This document shows positions 1 to 12,255 of a stretch of DNA of 64,000 nt, piece after piece. The stretch's first letter is position 1; each line of letters starts with the position of its first letter. The notes under the pieces were generated by a model. It searched no databases. It saw nothing but the letters and a program-made list of their open reading frames with translations, and was not told the origin of the DNA. Location of the stretch: the NCBI RefSeq assembly GCF_045679555.1, contig NC_092115.1:34914728-34978727 (forward strand), in the 5' to 3' direction. Both the position numbers and the translations under genes were made by a program. The DNA is from Salvelinus alpinus. Taxonomy: Eukaryota > Chordata > Actinopteri > Salmoniformes > Salmonidae.

Positions 1-410
1 ATGACTGGAATGAATTGCAAAAATCTCTGAAGCTGGAGTCTTATATCTCCCTCTCTAACTTTAAGCATCAGCTGTCTGAGCAGCTTACCGATCACTGTAC
101 CTGTACACAGCCAATCTGTAAATAGCACACCCAACTACCTCATCCCCATGTTATTACTTACCCTCTTGCTCTTTTGTACCTCAGTATCTCTACTTGCACA
201 TCATCACCATCTGCACATCTATCACTCCAGTATTAATGCTAAATTGTAATTATTTTCGCCTCTTGGGCCTATTTATTGCCTACATCCCTACTCTTCTACA
301 TTTGCACACACTGTACATAGACTTTTCTATTTTTATTTTATTTTGTGTTATTTGACGAGAACTTGTTCTCAACTGGCCTACATGGTTAAATAAAGGTGAA
401 ATAAAAAAAA
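1..410 (+). mobile_element. 3' end of a non-LTR retrotransposon (LINE family A)
   Basis: The first ~125 bases encode the C-terminal end of a LINE ORF2 that ends in TAG near 125. The rest is 3' UTR ending in the tail TAAATAAAGGTGAAATAAA and an A/T-rich stretch at about 390-420. The same protein end and UTR recur at 28430-28812 (+) and at 51530-53130 (-, with reverse transcriptase), which identifies it as a LINE. The 5' part lies outside the window or is truncated. Confidence 0.75.
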
Positions 411-439
411 TAAAAAAATATTAAAGTGGCCAATGATAT

Positions 440-1745
440 TAAGTCTGTAGGGAGGCAGCCGCCTCTCTGTGTTAGTGATGATTGTTTAACAATCTGATGG
501 CCTTGAGATAGAAGCTGTTTTTCAATCTCTCTGTCCCAGCTTTGATGCACCTGTACTGACCTCGCCTTCTGGATGGAAGCAGGGTGAACCGGCAGTGGCT
601 CGGCTGGTTATTGCACTTGATGATCTTTTTTGCCTTCCTGTGACATTTTGCCTCCGGTGATGCGTTGTGCAGACCGCACCCCCTCTGGAGAGCCCTGCAG
701 TTGTGGGCGATGCTTACCGTACCAGGCAGTGATACAGCACGACAGGATGCTCTCAATTGTGCACCTGTAAAAGTTAGTAACGGTTTTTGGTGACAATTTA
801 AAAACAATCTGCCTCCTGAGGTTTATCAGGCGGTGTTGCGCCTTCTTCACCACACTGTCTGTGTGCGTGGACCATTTCAGTTTGTTGGTGATATGTACAC
901 CGAGGAACTTAAAACGTTTCACTGTCTCCACTGCTGTCCCGTCGAGGTAGATAGGGGGGTGCTCCCTTTGCTGTTTCCTGAAGTCCACAATCATCTCTTT
1001 TGTTTTGCTGACATTGAGTGAGAGGTTATTTTCCTGACACCACTCCGAGGTCCCTCACCTCCTCCCTGTAGGCTGTCTCGTCGTTGTTGGTAATCAAGCC
1101 TACCGCTGTTCTGTTATCTGCAAACTTGATGATTGAGTTGGAGGCGTGCATAGCCACGTAGTCGTGGGTGAACAGGGAGTACAGGAGGGGGTTGAGAACG
1201 CACCCTTGTGGGGCCACAGTGTTGAGGATCAGCGGAGTGGAGATGTTGTTTCCTACCTTCACCGCCTGGGGGCGGCCTGTCAGGAAGTCCAGGACTCAGT
1301 TGCACAGGTCGGGGTCAAGACCCAGGGACTTAAACTAAATGATGAGTTTGGAGGGTACTATGGTATTGAATGCTGAGCTGTAGTCAATGAACAGCATTCT
1401 TACATAGGTATTCCTCTTGTCCTGATGGGATAGGGCTGTGTGCAGTGTGATGGCCATTGCATCGTCTGTGGACCTATTGGGGCGCTAAGCAAATTGAATT
1501 GGGTCTAGGGTGACAGGTAGGGTGGAGGTGATATGATCCTTGACTAGTCTCTCAAAGCACTTCATGATGACAAAAGTGAGTGCTACGGGGAGATAGTCAT
1601 TTAGTTCAGTTACCTTGGCTTTCTTGGGAACAGGAACAATGGTGGCCATCTTGCTGACTGTGGCCCCACAGTCAGCATCAGCATCGCTGCAAGTAAAACA
1701 ATGGGAGTGGTAGCATGCCCCAAAAAAGCATGCCCAAATCCTCAA
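440..1745 (-). mobile_element. Rex1-like LINE reverse transcriptase fragment, degraded
   Basis: Minus-strand frames between 472 and 1745 read as pieces of a Rex1/CR1-clade reverse transcriptase. An '[20 protein letters not shown]' segment (fingers region) lies at 1485-1745. A '[19 protein letters not shown]' segment (the degenerate catalytic box) lies at 1026-1262. A 'KRFKFLGVHITNKLKWSTHT' / 'FYRCTIESILSCCITAWYG' segment lies at 608-994. The pieces are in different frames, so the copy is dead. Related copies lie at 5955-6550 (-), 20125-20582 (+) and 50405-51420 (+). Confidence 0.8.
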
Positions 1746-1801
1746 ATGTCACTTAAAACCAAATGTTATAGCAACCAAAATACCATAACAAGTTGCACAT
1801 A

Positions 1802-3348
1802 CAGTGGCAAGAAAAAGTATGTGAACCCTTTAGAATTACTTGGATTTCTGCATAAATTGGTCATAAAATGTTATCTGATCTTCATCTAAGTCACAACAAT
1901 AGACAAACACAGTCTGCTTAAACTAATAACACACAAACGATCATCATTTTTCATGTTTTTTTTAACACGCCATGTAAACATTCACAGTGCAGGTTGGAAA
2001 AAGTATGTGAACCCTTGGATTTAATAACAGGTAGACCCTCCTTTGGCAGCCTCAACCAAACGTTTTCTGTAGTTGTGGATCAGACCTGCACAACTGTCAG
2101 GAGGAATTTTGGACCATTCCTCTTTACAAAACTGTTTCAGTTCCACAATATTCTTGTGATGTCTGGTGTGAACTGCTCTCTTGAGGTCATGCCACAGCAT
2201 CTCAATCGAGTTGAGGTCAGGACTGACTGGGCCACTCCAGAAGGAGTATTTTCTTCTGTTCAAGCCATTCTGTTGTTGATTTACTTCTGTCTTTTGGGTT
2301 GTTGTCCTGTTGCATCACCTAACTTCTGTTGGGCTTCAATTGGCGCACAGATAAACTTGGGAATAAATTTTTCCATCGATGATAGCAAGCTGTGCAGGCC
2401 CTGAGGCAGCAAAGCAGCCCAAACCATGATGCTCCCTGAGGTTTTGATGTTGGTGTGCTGTGCCTTTTTTTCTCCACACATAGTGTTGTGTGTTCCTTCC
2501 ATACAACACAACTTTAGTTGAATCTGTCCACAGAATATTTTGTCAGTAGCGCTGTGGAACATCCACGTGCTCTTTCGCAAACTTCAGACAGGCAGCAATG
2601 TTTTTTTGGACAGCAGTGGCTTCTTCTGTGGTGTCCTCCCATGAACACCCTTCTTGTTTAGTGTTTTACGTATCGTAGACTCGTCAACAGAGATGTTAGC
2701 ATCTTCCAGAGATTTCTGTAAGTCTTTAGCTGACAGTCTAGGATTCTTCTTAACCTCATTGAGCATTCTGCGCTGTGCTCTTGCAGTCATCTTTGCAGGA
2801 CGGCCACTCCCAGGGAGAGTAGCAACAGTGATGAAATGTCTCCATTTATTGACAATTTGTCTTACCGTGGCCTGACTTTTAGAGATACTTTTGAAACCCT
2901 TTCCAGCTTCATGCAAGGCAATCATTCTTAATCTTAGTTCTTCTGAGATCTCATTTGTTTGAGGCATGGTTCACATCAGGCAATGCTTCTTGTGAATAGG
3001 AAACTCAAATTTTGTGAGTGTTTTTTATGGGGCAGGGCAGCTCCAACCAAAATCTCCAATCTCATCTCATTGATTCGACTCCAGGTTAGTTGACCCCAGA
3101 CTCCAATTAGCTTTTCGAGAAGTCATTAGCCTAGGGGTTCACATACTTTCCCCAACCTACACTGTGAATGTTAAAATTATGTATTCAATATAGACAAGAA
3201 AAATACAATAATTTGTGTGTTATTAGTTTGAGCACACTGTGTTTGTCTATTTGTTGTGACTTAGATAAAGACCAGATCAAAATGTATGTCAAATTGATGC
3301 AGAAATTCTGGTAATTCCAAGGGTTTCACATACTTTTTATTGCCGCTG
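1802..3348 (-). mobile_element. Tc1-like DNA transposon, nearly full length, inactive
   Basis: This 1.55-kb element is bounded by TA on both sides (1800-1801 and 3349-3350). It has long imperfect terminal inverted repeats of about 200 bp, each with an inner and outer 'AGTATGTGAACCCTT'-type motif. The minus-strand transposase is in three pieces. 2584-2967 is the N-terminal paired-type helix-turn-helix ('[20 protein letters not shown]') with the start at 2967. 2281-2580 is the middle. 2021-2263 is the C-terminal DDE region ('[18 protein letters not shown]'). Frame disruptions near 2270 and 2585 make it non-functional. Confidence 0.9.
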
Positions 3349-3883
3349 TATCTAAGGTCATTTTTATTTTGTATATGGTCATACCTGGTTATAACCAGTT
3401 ACAACCATAGACCATAAGATCACTCCAACAGGTCCTCCTCCACCCTCTGAGGACATGTATAACTTAATATTATGTCTCAGGAGAAACCTGGATTCCAATA
3501 AAAATATATTTTTCTTCTCCAGCAGGTGGTCAATGAGAGAGCGTCGAATTTGGTTAACAAAAACATTTATGAATTTGCTATGTGTGGCTTATTTGATCAA
3601 ATAGAAGTTTAGTAATACTCAGATTGTTACGTGTGTACTGATATAAGTAGGACACGTGACTTCCCGGCAACACTGAGAAAAAACACTTTATATCAGATTT
3701 GTGCCTGTTGTTCCCACGCATATCTGCCCACTCATTGGCTAGAATGGTCCCACCTGATATTGCCTTCTCCCGACAGCCTTCCATTTCTTAAGATTTTTAA
3801 AAAAATTGTTAGAGCGGCCACTTAAGTATCTAGTCAATATAATGGATGATCTGTGATCATAGTGATTCAGGAGTATCATTAAA

Positions 3884-4165
3884 AAAAGGCCAATCTTCAT
3901 TGTAGATTGGCCTTTTATTGTCCCCAGCACAAGGTGCACCTGTGTACTGCGCATGCTGTTTAATCAGCTTCTTGATATGCCACACCTGTTAGGTGGATGG
4001 ATTATCTTGGCAAAGGAGGAATGCTCACTAACAGGATGTAAACACATTTGTGCACAATATTTGAGAGAAATAAGATTTTTGTGCTTATAGAACATTTCTG
4101 CAATTTGAATTTCAGCTCATGAAACATGGGACCAACACTTCACATGTTGCGTTTATATTTTTGTT
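3884..4165 (-). mobile_element. Solo end of a Tc1-like transposon with a terminal hairpin
   Basis: 3890-4165 matches, in reverse complement, the 5' terminal repeat and untranslated leader of the Tc1 element at 14488-15164, including 'GGACCAACACTTCACATGTT' near its outer end. No transposase remains. At the inner break a perfect 13-bp stem with a 7-nt loop (3884-3916) has formed from the sequence AAAAGGCCAATCT and its complement. Confidence 0.7.
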
Positions 4166-5950
4166 CACGGTGATATGATATGTTACTTTATGATAACCTC
4201 ATACACTATAATACAAATTGTAGGATGTATAGTATGCTACGTCATTTGACCTGTTTAGTATGATATGCTTTGTTAGGTTGGGGTTAAGGTTAGGATTAGG
4301 AGTTGTGTTAGGGTTAGGGGAAGGGTTAGTTAACATGTTTAGTAGTTGCAAAGTAACTAAAAAGTCGTAAGTTGTTAATTAGCTAAAATGCTAAAGTTGT
4401 CCGTGATGAGATTCGAACATGCAATATTTGGGTTGCTAGACAATCGCGTTATTTCCTCCTTTCGGCTTTACCTTAAGTAACCTATTGTCCATACCAAACG
4501 TAACACATCATACTAATTTCAGTATCCTGGATTGACATTTAAATGAATACCTTGAAATGAATTATGCCTACTAGAATTTGCCTACTTTCAGCACCATGAG
4601 CTGTCCATTTCCGATTGATTGTGTCGCAGCTGCTGCTTCAAGTTTCAGCACCACAATGTAAGTTAGTCGAATCTGTTTTATTGTGAGGTCAATAACTCTG
4701 ATAAATATACATCATGGGCAAGAAACATTGTTTAATCAAATCTATTACAGTAGTAGCAAGCTATCAAAGCTAGCCTTCTCATATTCACGCTGTCCTTCTC
4801 AAACTGAACAGAAGATAGACTATAGACTAGTCCGCTCACAAGATTAGGCCTAGTCAACAACAAAACCTTCATAAGAAGCCTTTGACTCTCCTGCTGAACT
4901 GCCACCGTAGACCTACACAGCACAGCCATTGGTTAGACAGCACACAACGTTTTTGAACTGCAAGAGCAGAGCAGGCCGGGGCTCAGGGTTGGAATGTCCA
5001 TTGCAGTGTGTAGTGCAGCATAGTTTGTATTTACACCATCCCTGCAGCTATCTCAGAAAGATAACGTTGCTCTGTGCCTCTCCGAGCATGCACTTCGTAG
5101 CCTATTGCCTATAGACCATTTGATTGAGACCACACAAAATAGCCTATAGGCGCACTTGATATTGCGTGCCCAGCTGAGAATCAGAGATGAGGGGTGGCAT
5201 CGGGGCGGCAACTAATTCTAAAACACTGAGAAATATAGACATTTCATCAATTGCAAATTACATGACCCTCCCCCGGACTAGACAAAAAAAACGACTAAAC
5301 CCTCCCCTTGACTGAAACTGGGAAAGCACGACCCTCCCCCATTTTCTTCCAGGTAATCATTCTGTACATTTTTAACCATCTCTTAATTATATTTCACTGA
5401 CACGTGTTGTTTCCACGTCTGTTCTTAGCAGACACCTTTGTATTGTATTGTGGTTTACTTTCAGAGGCCAGATGCAAAAATAAAGGTTCATTTTTGTGTG
5501 CTGAAAAAGCTCTGTTTGTTGGCATTTATTCATCTCGATACAAAGTATTTTAATGCATTCTATTTGAACATCAAGTGCTGAAAACATTGAGAAGAGCTGT
5601 GTGCCACAGACTTTACTGGCTTTCTTGTACTTGTGTGGTGTAGTTACATCTAATCTAAATTAATGGACACTGACCCAGATAATAATTCTAGAGAGAGAGA
5701 ACGTTTTTGTAATGTTACACGTAATGTTCCCCTAATGTTTGAGTGTCCAGTTTTCCGTTAGTCAGGGGAACATTCTATCTATGTTAGCAAAAACCTCCTG
5801 AGGAACTTTTTTTTGCATGTTTTAGTGTTAAAGGTAGGAGAACATTCCCTTAATGTCAAGCAGAACTTGTCTAGAATGTGGTTGCTATGTTCTCAGAATA
5901 TACAACATTAATGTTCTAGACAAGTTTAATGGGACGTTGCAAGAACATTC
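4166..5950. other. Non-coding stretch with low-copy repeats
   Basis: No convincing exon was found. 4275-4330 is rich in degenerate GGTTAGGG-like words. 4390-4490 reads in reverse complement like a tRNA-derived SINE head with a B-box-like GTTCGAATC. 5700-5950 repeats words such as GAACATT and GTTCTC. The rest looks like unique AT-rich DNA. Confidence 0.4.
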
Positions 5951-5954
5951 ATGT

Positions 5955-6550
5955 CAAATCAAATCAAATGTTATTTGTCACATGCTCCGAATACAACAGG
6001 TGTAGACCTTACCGTGAAATGCTTACATACAAGCCCTTAACCAACAATGCAGTTCAAGAAAAAGTTAAGAAAATATTTACTAAATAAACTAAAGTAAAAA
6101 ATAAAATAAAGTAACACAATAAAAATAACGAGGCTATATACAGGAGGTACCGGTACAGAGTCAATGTGCGGGGGTACAGGTTAGTCGAGTTATTTTGTAC
6201 ATGTAGGTACAGTAGGGGTAAAGTGACTATGCACAGATAATAAACAGCGAGTAGCAGCAGTGTAAAAACAAAGTGGGGGGGGAAGGGGGTGTCAATGTAA
6301 ATAGTCCGGGTAGCCATTTGATTAATTGTTCAGCAGTCTTATGGCTTGGGGGTAGAATCTGTTAAGGAGCCTTTCGGTCCTAGACTTGGCGCCCAGGTAC
6401 CGCTTGCCGTGCGGTAGCAGAGAGAACAGTCTATGACTTGGGTGACTGGAGTCAAGGAACTTGAAACTCTCGACCTGCTCCACTACAGCCCCACCGATGT
6501 TAATGGGGACTTGTTCAGCACGTCTTTTCCTGTAGTCCACGATCAGTCCA
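5955..6550 (-). mobile_element. Rex1-like LINE 3' end with internal deletion
   Basis: On the minus strand, 6322-6540 encodes 'MDYRKRRAEQVPINIGGAVV', which joins directly to 'DSSHPSHRLFSLLPHGKRYL'. Most of the segment between these two motifs, normally over 100 codons in other copies, has been deleted. The 3' UTR runs leftward to about 5955. The same UTR occurs alone at 13010-13195. Confidence 0.75.
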
Positions 6551-6559
6551 TGTGTCCAG

Positions 6560-7409
6560 TTTTCTGAGGGTTATCAGGAAGATGGCAGGCAGCGTGTACG
6601 GTGTCGTGTGGGCGAGCAGTTTAAAAATGTCAACGTTGTGAACTGCCCATACTGAGTTCCCCATGGTGGCGGTGGGGTTATGGTATGGGCAGGCATAACC
6701 TACCGACAACAAACACAATTGCATTTTATCGACTTTTCACTGACTACTACCAATGTGCTATCATGAGAATGATTATTATTCTGGACTCCGGAACAGTGGA
6801 AACACGTTCTCGAGTGATGAATCACACTTCACCATCTAGCAGTCTGACGGACAAATCTGGGTTTGGCGGATGTCAGGAGAACGCTACCTGCCCAAATGCA
6901 TAGTGCCAACTGTACAGTTTGGTGGAGGAGGAATAATGGTCTGGGGCTGTTTTTCATGGTTTGGACTGGGCCCATTTGTTCCAGTGAAGGGAAATCTTAA
7001 TGCTACAGCATACAATGACATTCTAGACGATTCTGTGTCTCCAACTTTGTGGCAACAGTTTGAGGGAGGCACTTTCCTGTTTCAGCATGACAATGCCCCC
7101 GTGCACAAAGCGAGGTCCATACAGAAATGGTTGGTGTGGAAGAGATCGGTGTGGAAGAACTTGAATGGCCTGCACAGAACCCTGATCTCAACCCCATCGA
7201 ACACCTTTAGGATGAATTGGAACGCTGACTGCGAGCCAGGCCTAATCGCTCAACATCAGTGCCGACCTCACTAATGCTGTTGTTGCTGAATGGAAGGAAG
7301 TCCCCACAGCAATGTTCTAAAATCTAGTAGAAAGCCTTCCCAGAAGAGTGGAGCAGCAAAGGGTGGATCAATTCGACAAGCAGGTCTCCACATACTTTTG
7401 GTCATGTAG
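6560..7409 (+). mobile_element. Chimeric Tc1-like remnant (two families joined)
   Basis: 6650-6735 is a scrap of one Tc1 family (GGTGGCGGTGGGGTTATGGT, a transposase GGGV-type segment). 6790-7409 is the 3' half of another family, also seen at 17080, 24082 and 44527. It has an open stretch at 6870-7274 (transposase '[16 protein letters not shown]') and a right end at 7409 followed by TA. The joint between the scraps is a 50-bp block that recurs just outside the right end (see findings). Confidence 0.7.
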
Positions 7410-7411
7410 TA

Positions 7412-8286
7412 TATATTGAATTTTTACTTGAAACAATGTCAAATTCTCAACGTTATATCTACTTTCAGAAGAAAAAACATTACGCTTGGTAGCAACTCTT
7501 ACTGGAGAGTTGATCTATTTACAGTTACCTATTTGGTCTCCCATCCAGGGTTTTAACTAAGGATAGTCATGCTTAGCTTTGATACTTTTCACTGACTACT
7601 ACCAATGTGCTATCATGAGAATGATTATTATTCTTTACCTTGTATTTTTGGTTGAGATAGAGATGTGAATCCAAAATATCAATTATTAATTTTTAGACAA
7701 ACTAGATATTGAATTATGTTTGGTTGTGAGCACAACCAAATATCAATCATCTTCTTTTTGGATAGTTCCATCTGTCCCACTGACTTAGACTGGCTTTAAT
7801 TTCCGTTTGTCTACAAATTAAGAATTGATATGTTGGATTCACGTCTCCGTCTCAGTCAAAAATTGAAGTTAAACCATAGGACTAAATCAAATCACTTTAA
7901 ATGCACTTGATTTTATTTAGTCCTATTCTTTAAATGTTGATATTTGGTTGTGTTCTCAACCAAACACAATTAATTATAAGTTTTGTAATACAGTAAATAG
8001 CCTAACGTTAAGGCTATCTTGCAAACTAATGTAACAGTATTTATTCAACCTTAAAATAATTAACACATCCATGGCCACATTTTGAAGTTACTGTAACTAT
8101 AAATGTATTATTATGTAATCATGGAAAGCCTGCATGTTCAAGATAACATGCCACGGTCGTAGCTCTGTGGAAATCTTCACAATTGTTCTAATATATGCGC
8201 ATAATCTCAAATGCATTGATGACTTGTACAATGCACTTTCAATGTAATCTCAACTGTAATCCAGGCCATTTTGTTTTTTTTGTTTT
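7412..8286. other. AT-rich non-coding stretch
   Basis: No exon, RNA gene or named repeat was recognised. Two inverted segments share a TTGGTTGTG-type word (about 7720 and 7945), so part of it may be an old inverted-repeat element. 7585-7635 duplicates 6733-6783. Confidence 0.35.
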
Positions 8287-8465
8287 TATTTTTATTTCAC
8301 CTTTATTTAACTAGGCAAGTCAGTTAAGAACAAATTCTTATTTACAATGACGGCCTCGGAACAGTGGGTTAACTGCCTTGTTCAGGGGCAGAACGACAGA
8401 TTTTGACCTTGTCAGCTCGGGGATTCAATCTAGCAACCTTTCGGTTACTGGCACAACGCTATTAG
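8287..8465 (-). mobile_element. tRNA-derived SINE with LINE-A-type tail
   Basis: Read on the minus strand, it starts with a tRNA-like head (B-box-like GATTGAATCCCCGAG at about 8420). It continues through a body close to the SINE at 56745, and ends in 'TTAAATAAAGGTGAAATAAA' at 8287. That ending is the same as the LINE at 1-410. Confidence 0.65.
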
Positions 8466-8558
8466 ATGAATTGGTTGTGCTATTAGATTAGAAGTACAGT
8501 GATAATACATGAAGTTAAATATCTGACACTGTATTCCCATTTGAACCTTGGGCTAGAT

Positions 8559-9127
8559 CAGCGGTGGAAAAAGTACCCAACTGTCATACTTGAGTAAAAG
8601 TAAAGATACCTTAATAGAAAACGACTCAAGTAAAAGTAAAAGTCACCCAGTAAAATTCTACTAAAGTAAAAGTCTAAAAGTATTTGGTTTAAAATAGACT
8701 TACGTATCAAAAGTACAAGTATAAATAATTTCAAATTCCTTATATTAAGCAAACCAGATGACACCATTTTCTTGTTTTTGTTTTATTTACGGAAAGCCAG
8801 GGCCATACTCCAACAATCAGACATCATTTACAAACAAAGCATTTGTGTATAGTGAGTACGACAGATCAGAGGCATTAGGGATGACCAGGGATGGTCAGTT
8901 GATAAGTGCGTGAATTTGACTATTTTCCTGTCCTGCTAAGCATTCAAAATGTAACAAGTACTTTTGGGTGTCAAGGAAAAAGTCAAAAGTACCATTTTTT
9001 CTTAAAATGTAGTGAAGAAAAAGTAAAAGTAGTCAAAAATATAAATAGCAAAGTAAAGTAGAGATACCCAAATAAACTACTTAAGTAGAACTTTAAAGTA
9101 TTTTTATTTAAGTACTTTACACCACTG
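8559..9127. mobile_element. hAT-type MITE
   Basis: The left end CAGCGGTGGAAAAAGTAC and right end GTACTTTACACCACTG are imperfect inverted repeats. The element is flanked by an 8-bp near-duplicate target site (ggctagat / agctagat), the hAT signature. The body is full of AGTAAAAGT words and has no transposase. Confidence 0.75.
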
Positions 9128-9128
9128 A

Positions 9129-9168
9129 GCTAGATCCCGGCTAGATCCCGGCTAGATCCCGGCTAGCC
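9129..9168. repeat. Short 11-bp tandem repeat
   Basis: CTAGATCCCGG is repeated three times directly after the hAT MITE, ending in a partial CTAG. The repeat includes the MITE's target-site word ctagat, so it probably grew from the duplicated site. Confidence 0.7.
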
Positions 9169-9326
9169 GACACCCGCATAGTGGTTGTTGTGGCGGTATC
9201 TGAGGTGGAACTGCTTTAGAGCTGTCAAATCCACAAGCGGCTCCAGGCATTATGCCTAAAGCAGACATTGCCATTGGCTGCACAGAGTCACATTATGAGA
9301 AATCCCATGCAGCCTTGTTTACAACC

Positions 9327-9515
9327 CACTGGGCACACATTGGTTGAATCAACCTTGTTTCCACATCATTTCAATAAAATGACGTTGAACCAACGTCAGG
9401 GAAGGAGGCATGGGTAGGCCTGGGTGGACACCCCACCCACCAATTCATTTATGTCTTTATCCCCCGACCAACGTGGAATAGACATTGAGTTGACATCTTT
9501 GTCCGGTGTTAAGTA
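9327..9515. repeat. MITE fragment related to the element at 18741-19707
   Basis: It begins with CCCACTGGGCACACATTGG and continues with GTTGAATCAACC / GTTTCCACATCA words. It resembles the right-hand body of the element at 19425-19707, whose end reads GCCCAGTGGGTA. Confidence 0.45.
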
Positions 9516-9714
9516 CGCACACTGGAATGCGAGATCTAATCTACACCTCAACTAAATCCTCATTATTTCGTTCAATGATTATATTTACTTTTTTGTTCTG
9601 AACTTCTAACACGAGTGGGACGGGTGTTGCTTCGTGACAATGACCACACGAGCAGCCGCTCTGATTTGTCAGCTCTGAAGCAGTTACACCACTACATCCA
9701 AAAGTCCAAAGAAA

Positions 9715-10020
9715 AAAAAGGAGGTAAGTGCAGCAGAGGGAGGGAGGGAGGGAAATGAGAGAGGGATAGAAGGAAGAGAAACGAGAGACGGATGGGAGGA
9801 GGGGAGAGAAAAAGAGGGAGAGGGAGACTAGTAAAAGAGGGAGGGATTTCTCATTAATTCAGCAAGCCATTCCCTTTCACTTTTTTAGAACCTGCCCCCC
9901 TTTCATTATCAGCAGAGAACATATAAATGCAGCCTGTTGATGATGTTTTTGAGTTCCACTGACACACCACAATACATCCCATCTCAGAGAGGACCACCAT
10001 AGGCCCAGGTTGCAGCCAAG
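9715..10020 (+). promoter_or_regulatory. aqp1 promoter and 5' UTR
   Basis: A purine-rich tract (GGAGGGAGGGAGGGAAATGA-like) covers about 9730-9850. A TATA box, ATATAAAT, lies at 9921-9928, roughly 100 bases before the aqp1 start codon, leaving room for a short 5' UTR. The start context is GCAGCCAAGATGAG. Transcription start is inferred at about 9950. Confidence 0.6.
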
Positions 10021-12255
10021 ATGAGAGAATTCAAGAGCAAGGCTTTCTGGAGGGCCGTACTGGCCGAGCTCGTGGGGATGACCATGTTCATATTCCTCAG
10101 CATCTCAGCTGCCATTGGGAACTCAAACAACACCGCTCCTGACCAGGAGGTGAAGGTTTCTCTGACTTTTGGTCTGGCCATCGCCACGCTGGCCCAGAGT
10201 TTGGGCCACATCAGTGGAGCCCACCTGAACCCAGCAGTGACACTGGGCATGCTCGCCAGCTGCCAGATCAGTGTGTTCAAGGGGGTGATGTACATTGTGG
10301 CTCAGATGCTAGGCTCTGCCTTGGCCAGTGGTATTGTCTATGGAACCCGGCCAGAGGGAAATGCTGCACTGGGGGTCAACGCTGTGAGTGGCACTTTTTG
10401 GTTCATGTTTTATATAATGCAAATGTGGATATATGTGGTTTATGTGTGTCCTTTTCAATTGAACAATTTACTGGTGTTTCAGTAGAAATGTTGGCTTTCA
10501 ATTCCATTTTATGGGAAGTGTTTGATCAATTAATTTCTTGATCCATTAATATTGCATCTCATAGTCGTTGGCCAAGAGTAATGCACATGAACCAGCATGC
10601 ACTGCATTGATAAAAGAGTTGACTGAACTTAGTTTAATTATTTTTAAAGGGACTCAAATGGGGTGCCATTCATGGTTGATTAGAGTGTGCTTTGATGCAC
10701 CGGCTGCAAATAGTTGACAAACAGAATCATGTGATGTTTTCTATGATCACAATAACTCATACTCAGCGTAGCTGCTTCTGCTGTCCTCTAGCGAATATAG
10801 GGTGTACTGTTGCATGGTAATTACTTTCCCATGCATGCAAAACCACTCGCACACCTCCTATAGACACAAATGTATATTATATGTATTTTATTGAGCTATT
10901 CATATAGAGGATCATCATATCTACTTGCATCAAAGTAATTCAGAAGTATTTAAATCGGGTATTAGCAAAGTCTGTGAGAATATTATCAGTGATCAACATT
11001 TATTTTAATCATGCAAAATTTCAGTGAGTGAGAAAACTAAGACTTGTTCAGACTTTGCCAAATTATAGTTAGACTATAATCAGCCTGCTAGAAGTTTAAA
11101 TTAAATTTTCCCTCCTCATCCTCCACTTCAATAGAGAAGCTTTTGCTTTGCTAGATATTTACAATAGGACATAACAGTTGAGAAAAACATAACGCTGATC
11201 CACACTGACAAATTGTTTTTGTTCGGCTCCCCCTTTGCCCTCCTCATTCCCTCTCGTAGCTAAATGGTGTCTCTGCCAGCCAAGGCGTTGGCATCGAGCT
11301 CCTGGCTACCTTCCAGCTGGTCCTGTGTGTCATAGCTGTCACTGATAAAAGGCGGCACGACGTCACCGGCTCTGCCCCCCTGGCCATCGGGCTCTCTGTC
11401 GCTCTGGGACACTTGGCAGCAGTAAGTAACTTTTATAGCAGTTTGTAAACAAGGTAACTCCTCTAAAACATGCATCTGATTCACAATGATAGATTTAGCA
11501 ACAGTATTATTATGATGAATCACCACTGAATTAAAGCTACATTTTACTCAGTGAAAATGTTGACACCGTTTAATTTACCCCTTAAACCTTAGGCCTAACC
11601 CTACAACCATGTCAGAAACTATAATTTCCACTGATTTCACTTCAGATCTTCTCATCCCTCATATTGTCTTAATACATATCTCTGTTCTTTTTGTTGTTTT
11701 GCACAGATCAGCTACACAGGCTGCGGTATCAACCCTGCTCGATCCTTTGGACCAGCTTTGATCATGAATGATTATACAAACCACTGGGTAAATTGGAGTG
11801 GAGCGGAGAGGGTGTAGGCAGGCGTGTGTTTTCAGGTTCCTTGCGTTTACTGTGACATCAATGTCATGACCAGTAAATTCAATAAACCTCGAAAATGATT
11901 ACCAAAGCTGAGCTACTTTCAATAAAGTAGTTACTGAGTGACAGCATCTCTATTGTTTCATTGTACAGTCCAAGTTCAGATAAAACTATTGAGAGCAAAG
12001 TTAAAGTTAACCCTGAAATATTTGTCTTCAATCTGTTCTTCCATTGATTAATCGATTGACTTATTTGCACCATGGCAGGTGTACTGGGTGGGGCCAATGT
12101 GCGGAGGTGTGGCAGCTGCTCTGGTCTATGACTTCCTCCTGTACCCCAAGTTTGATGACTTCCCTGAACGCATGAGGGTCCTGGTCAGTGGCCCTGTGGG
12201 CGACTATGATGTCAATGGAGAAGAGACCGCAGCAGTAGAAATGTCATCAAAGTAG
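10021..12255 (+). CDS. aqp1: Aquaporin-1, complete 4-exon gene
   Basis: This is a water channel of the plasma membrane: six membrane helices and two half-helices meeting at NPA boxes, assembled as tetramers. Coding exons are 10021-10383, 11260-11421, 11707-11787 and 12079-12255. All have GT-AG borders and phase-0 joins, giving 260 aa, the usual AQP1 length. The first NPA ('[12 protein letters not shown]') is at residues 70-72 and the second ('[11 protein letters not shown]') at 184-186. Residues matching the water-selective filter are Phe50, His172, Cys181 and Arg187; Cys181 is the mercury-sensitive cysteine of the family. The C-terminal tail ('[14 protein letters not shown]') is short and hydrophilic, like teleost AQP1a. 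The sequence does not settle which teleost paralogue (1aa or 1ab) this is. Nothing is broken. Introns are 876, 285 and 291 bp and appear free of large transposons. Confidence 0.96.

Noticed and set aside
4275-4330. Interstitial telomere repeat
   Set aside because: The GGTTAGGG words are irregular and few; no regular TTAGGG array.
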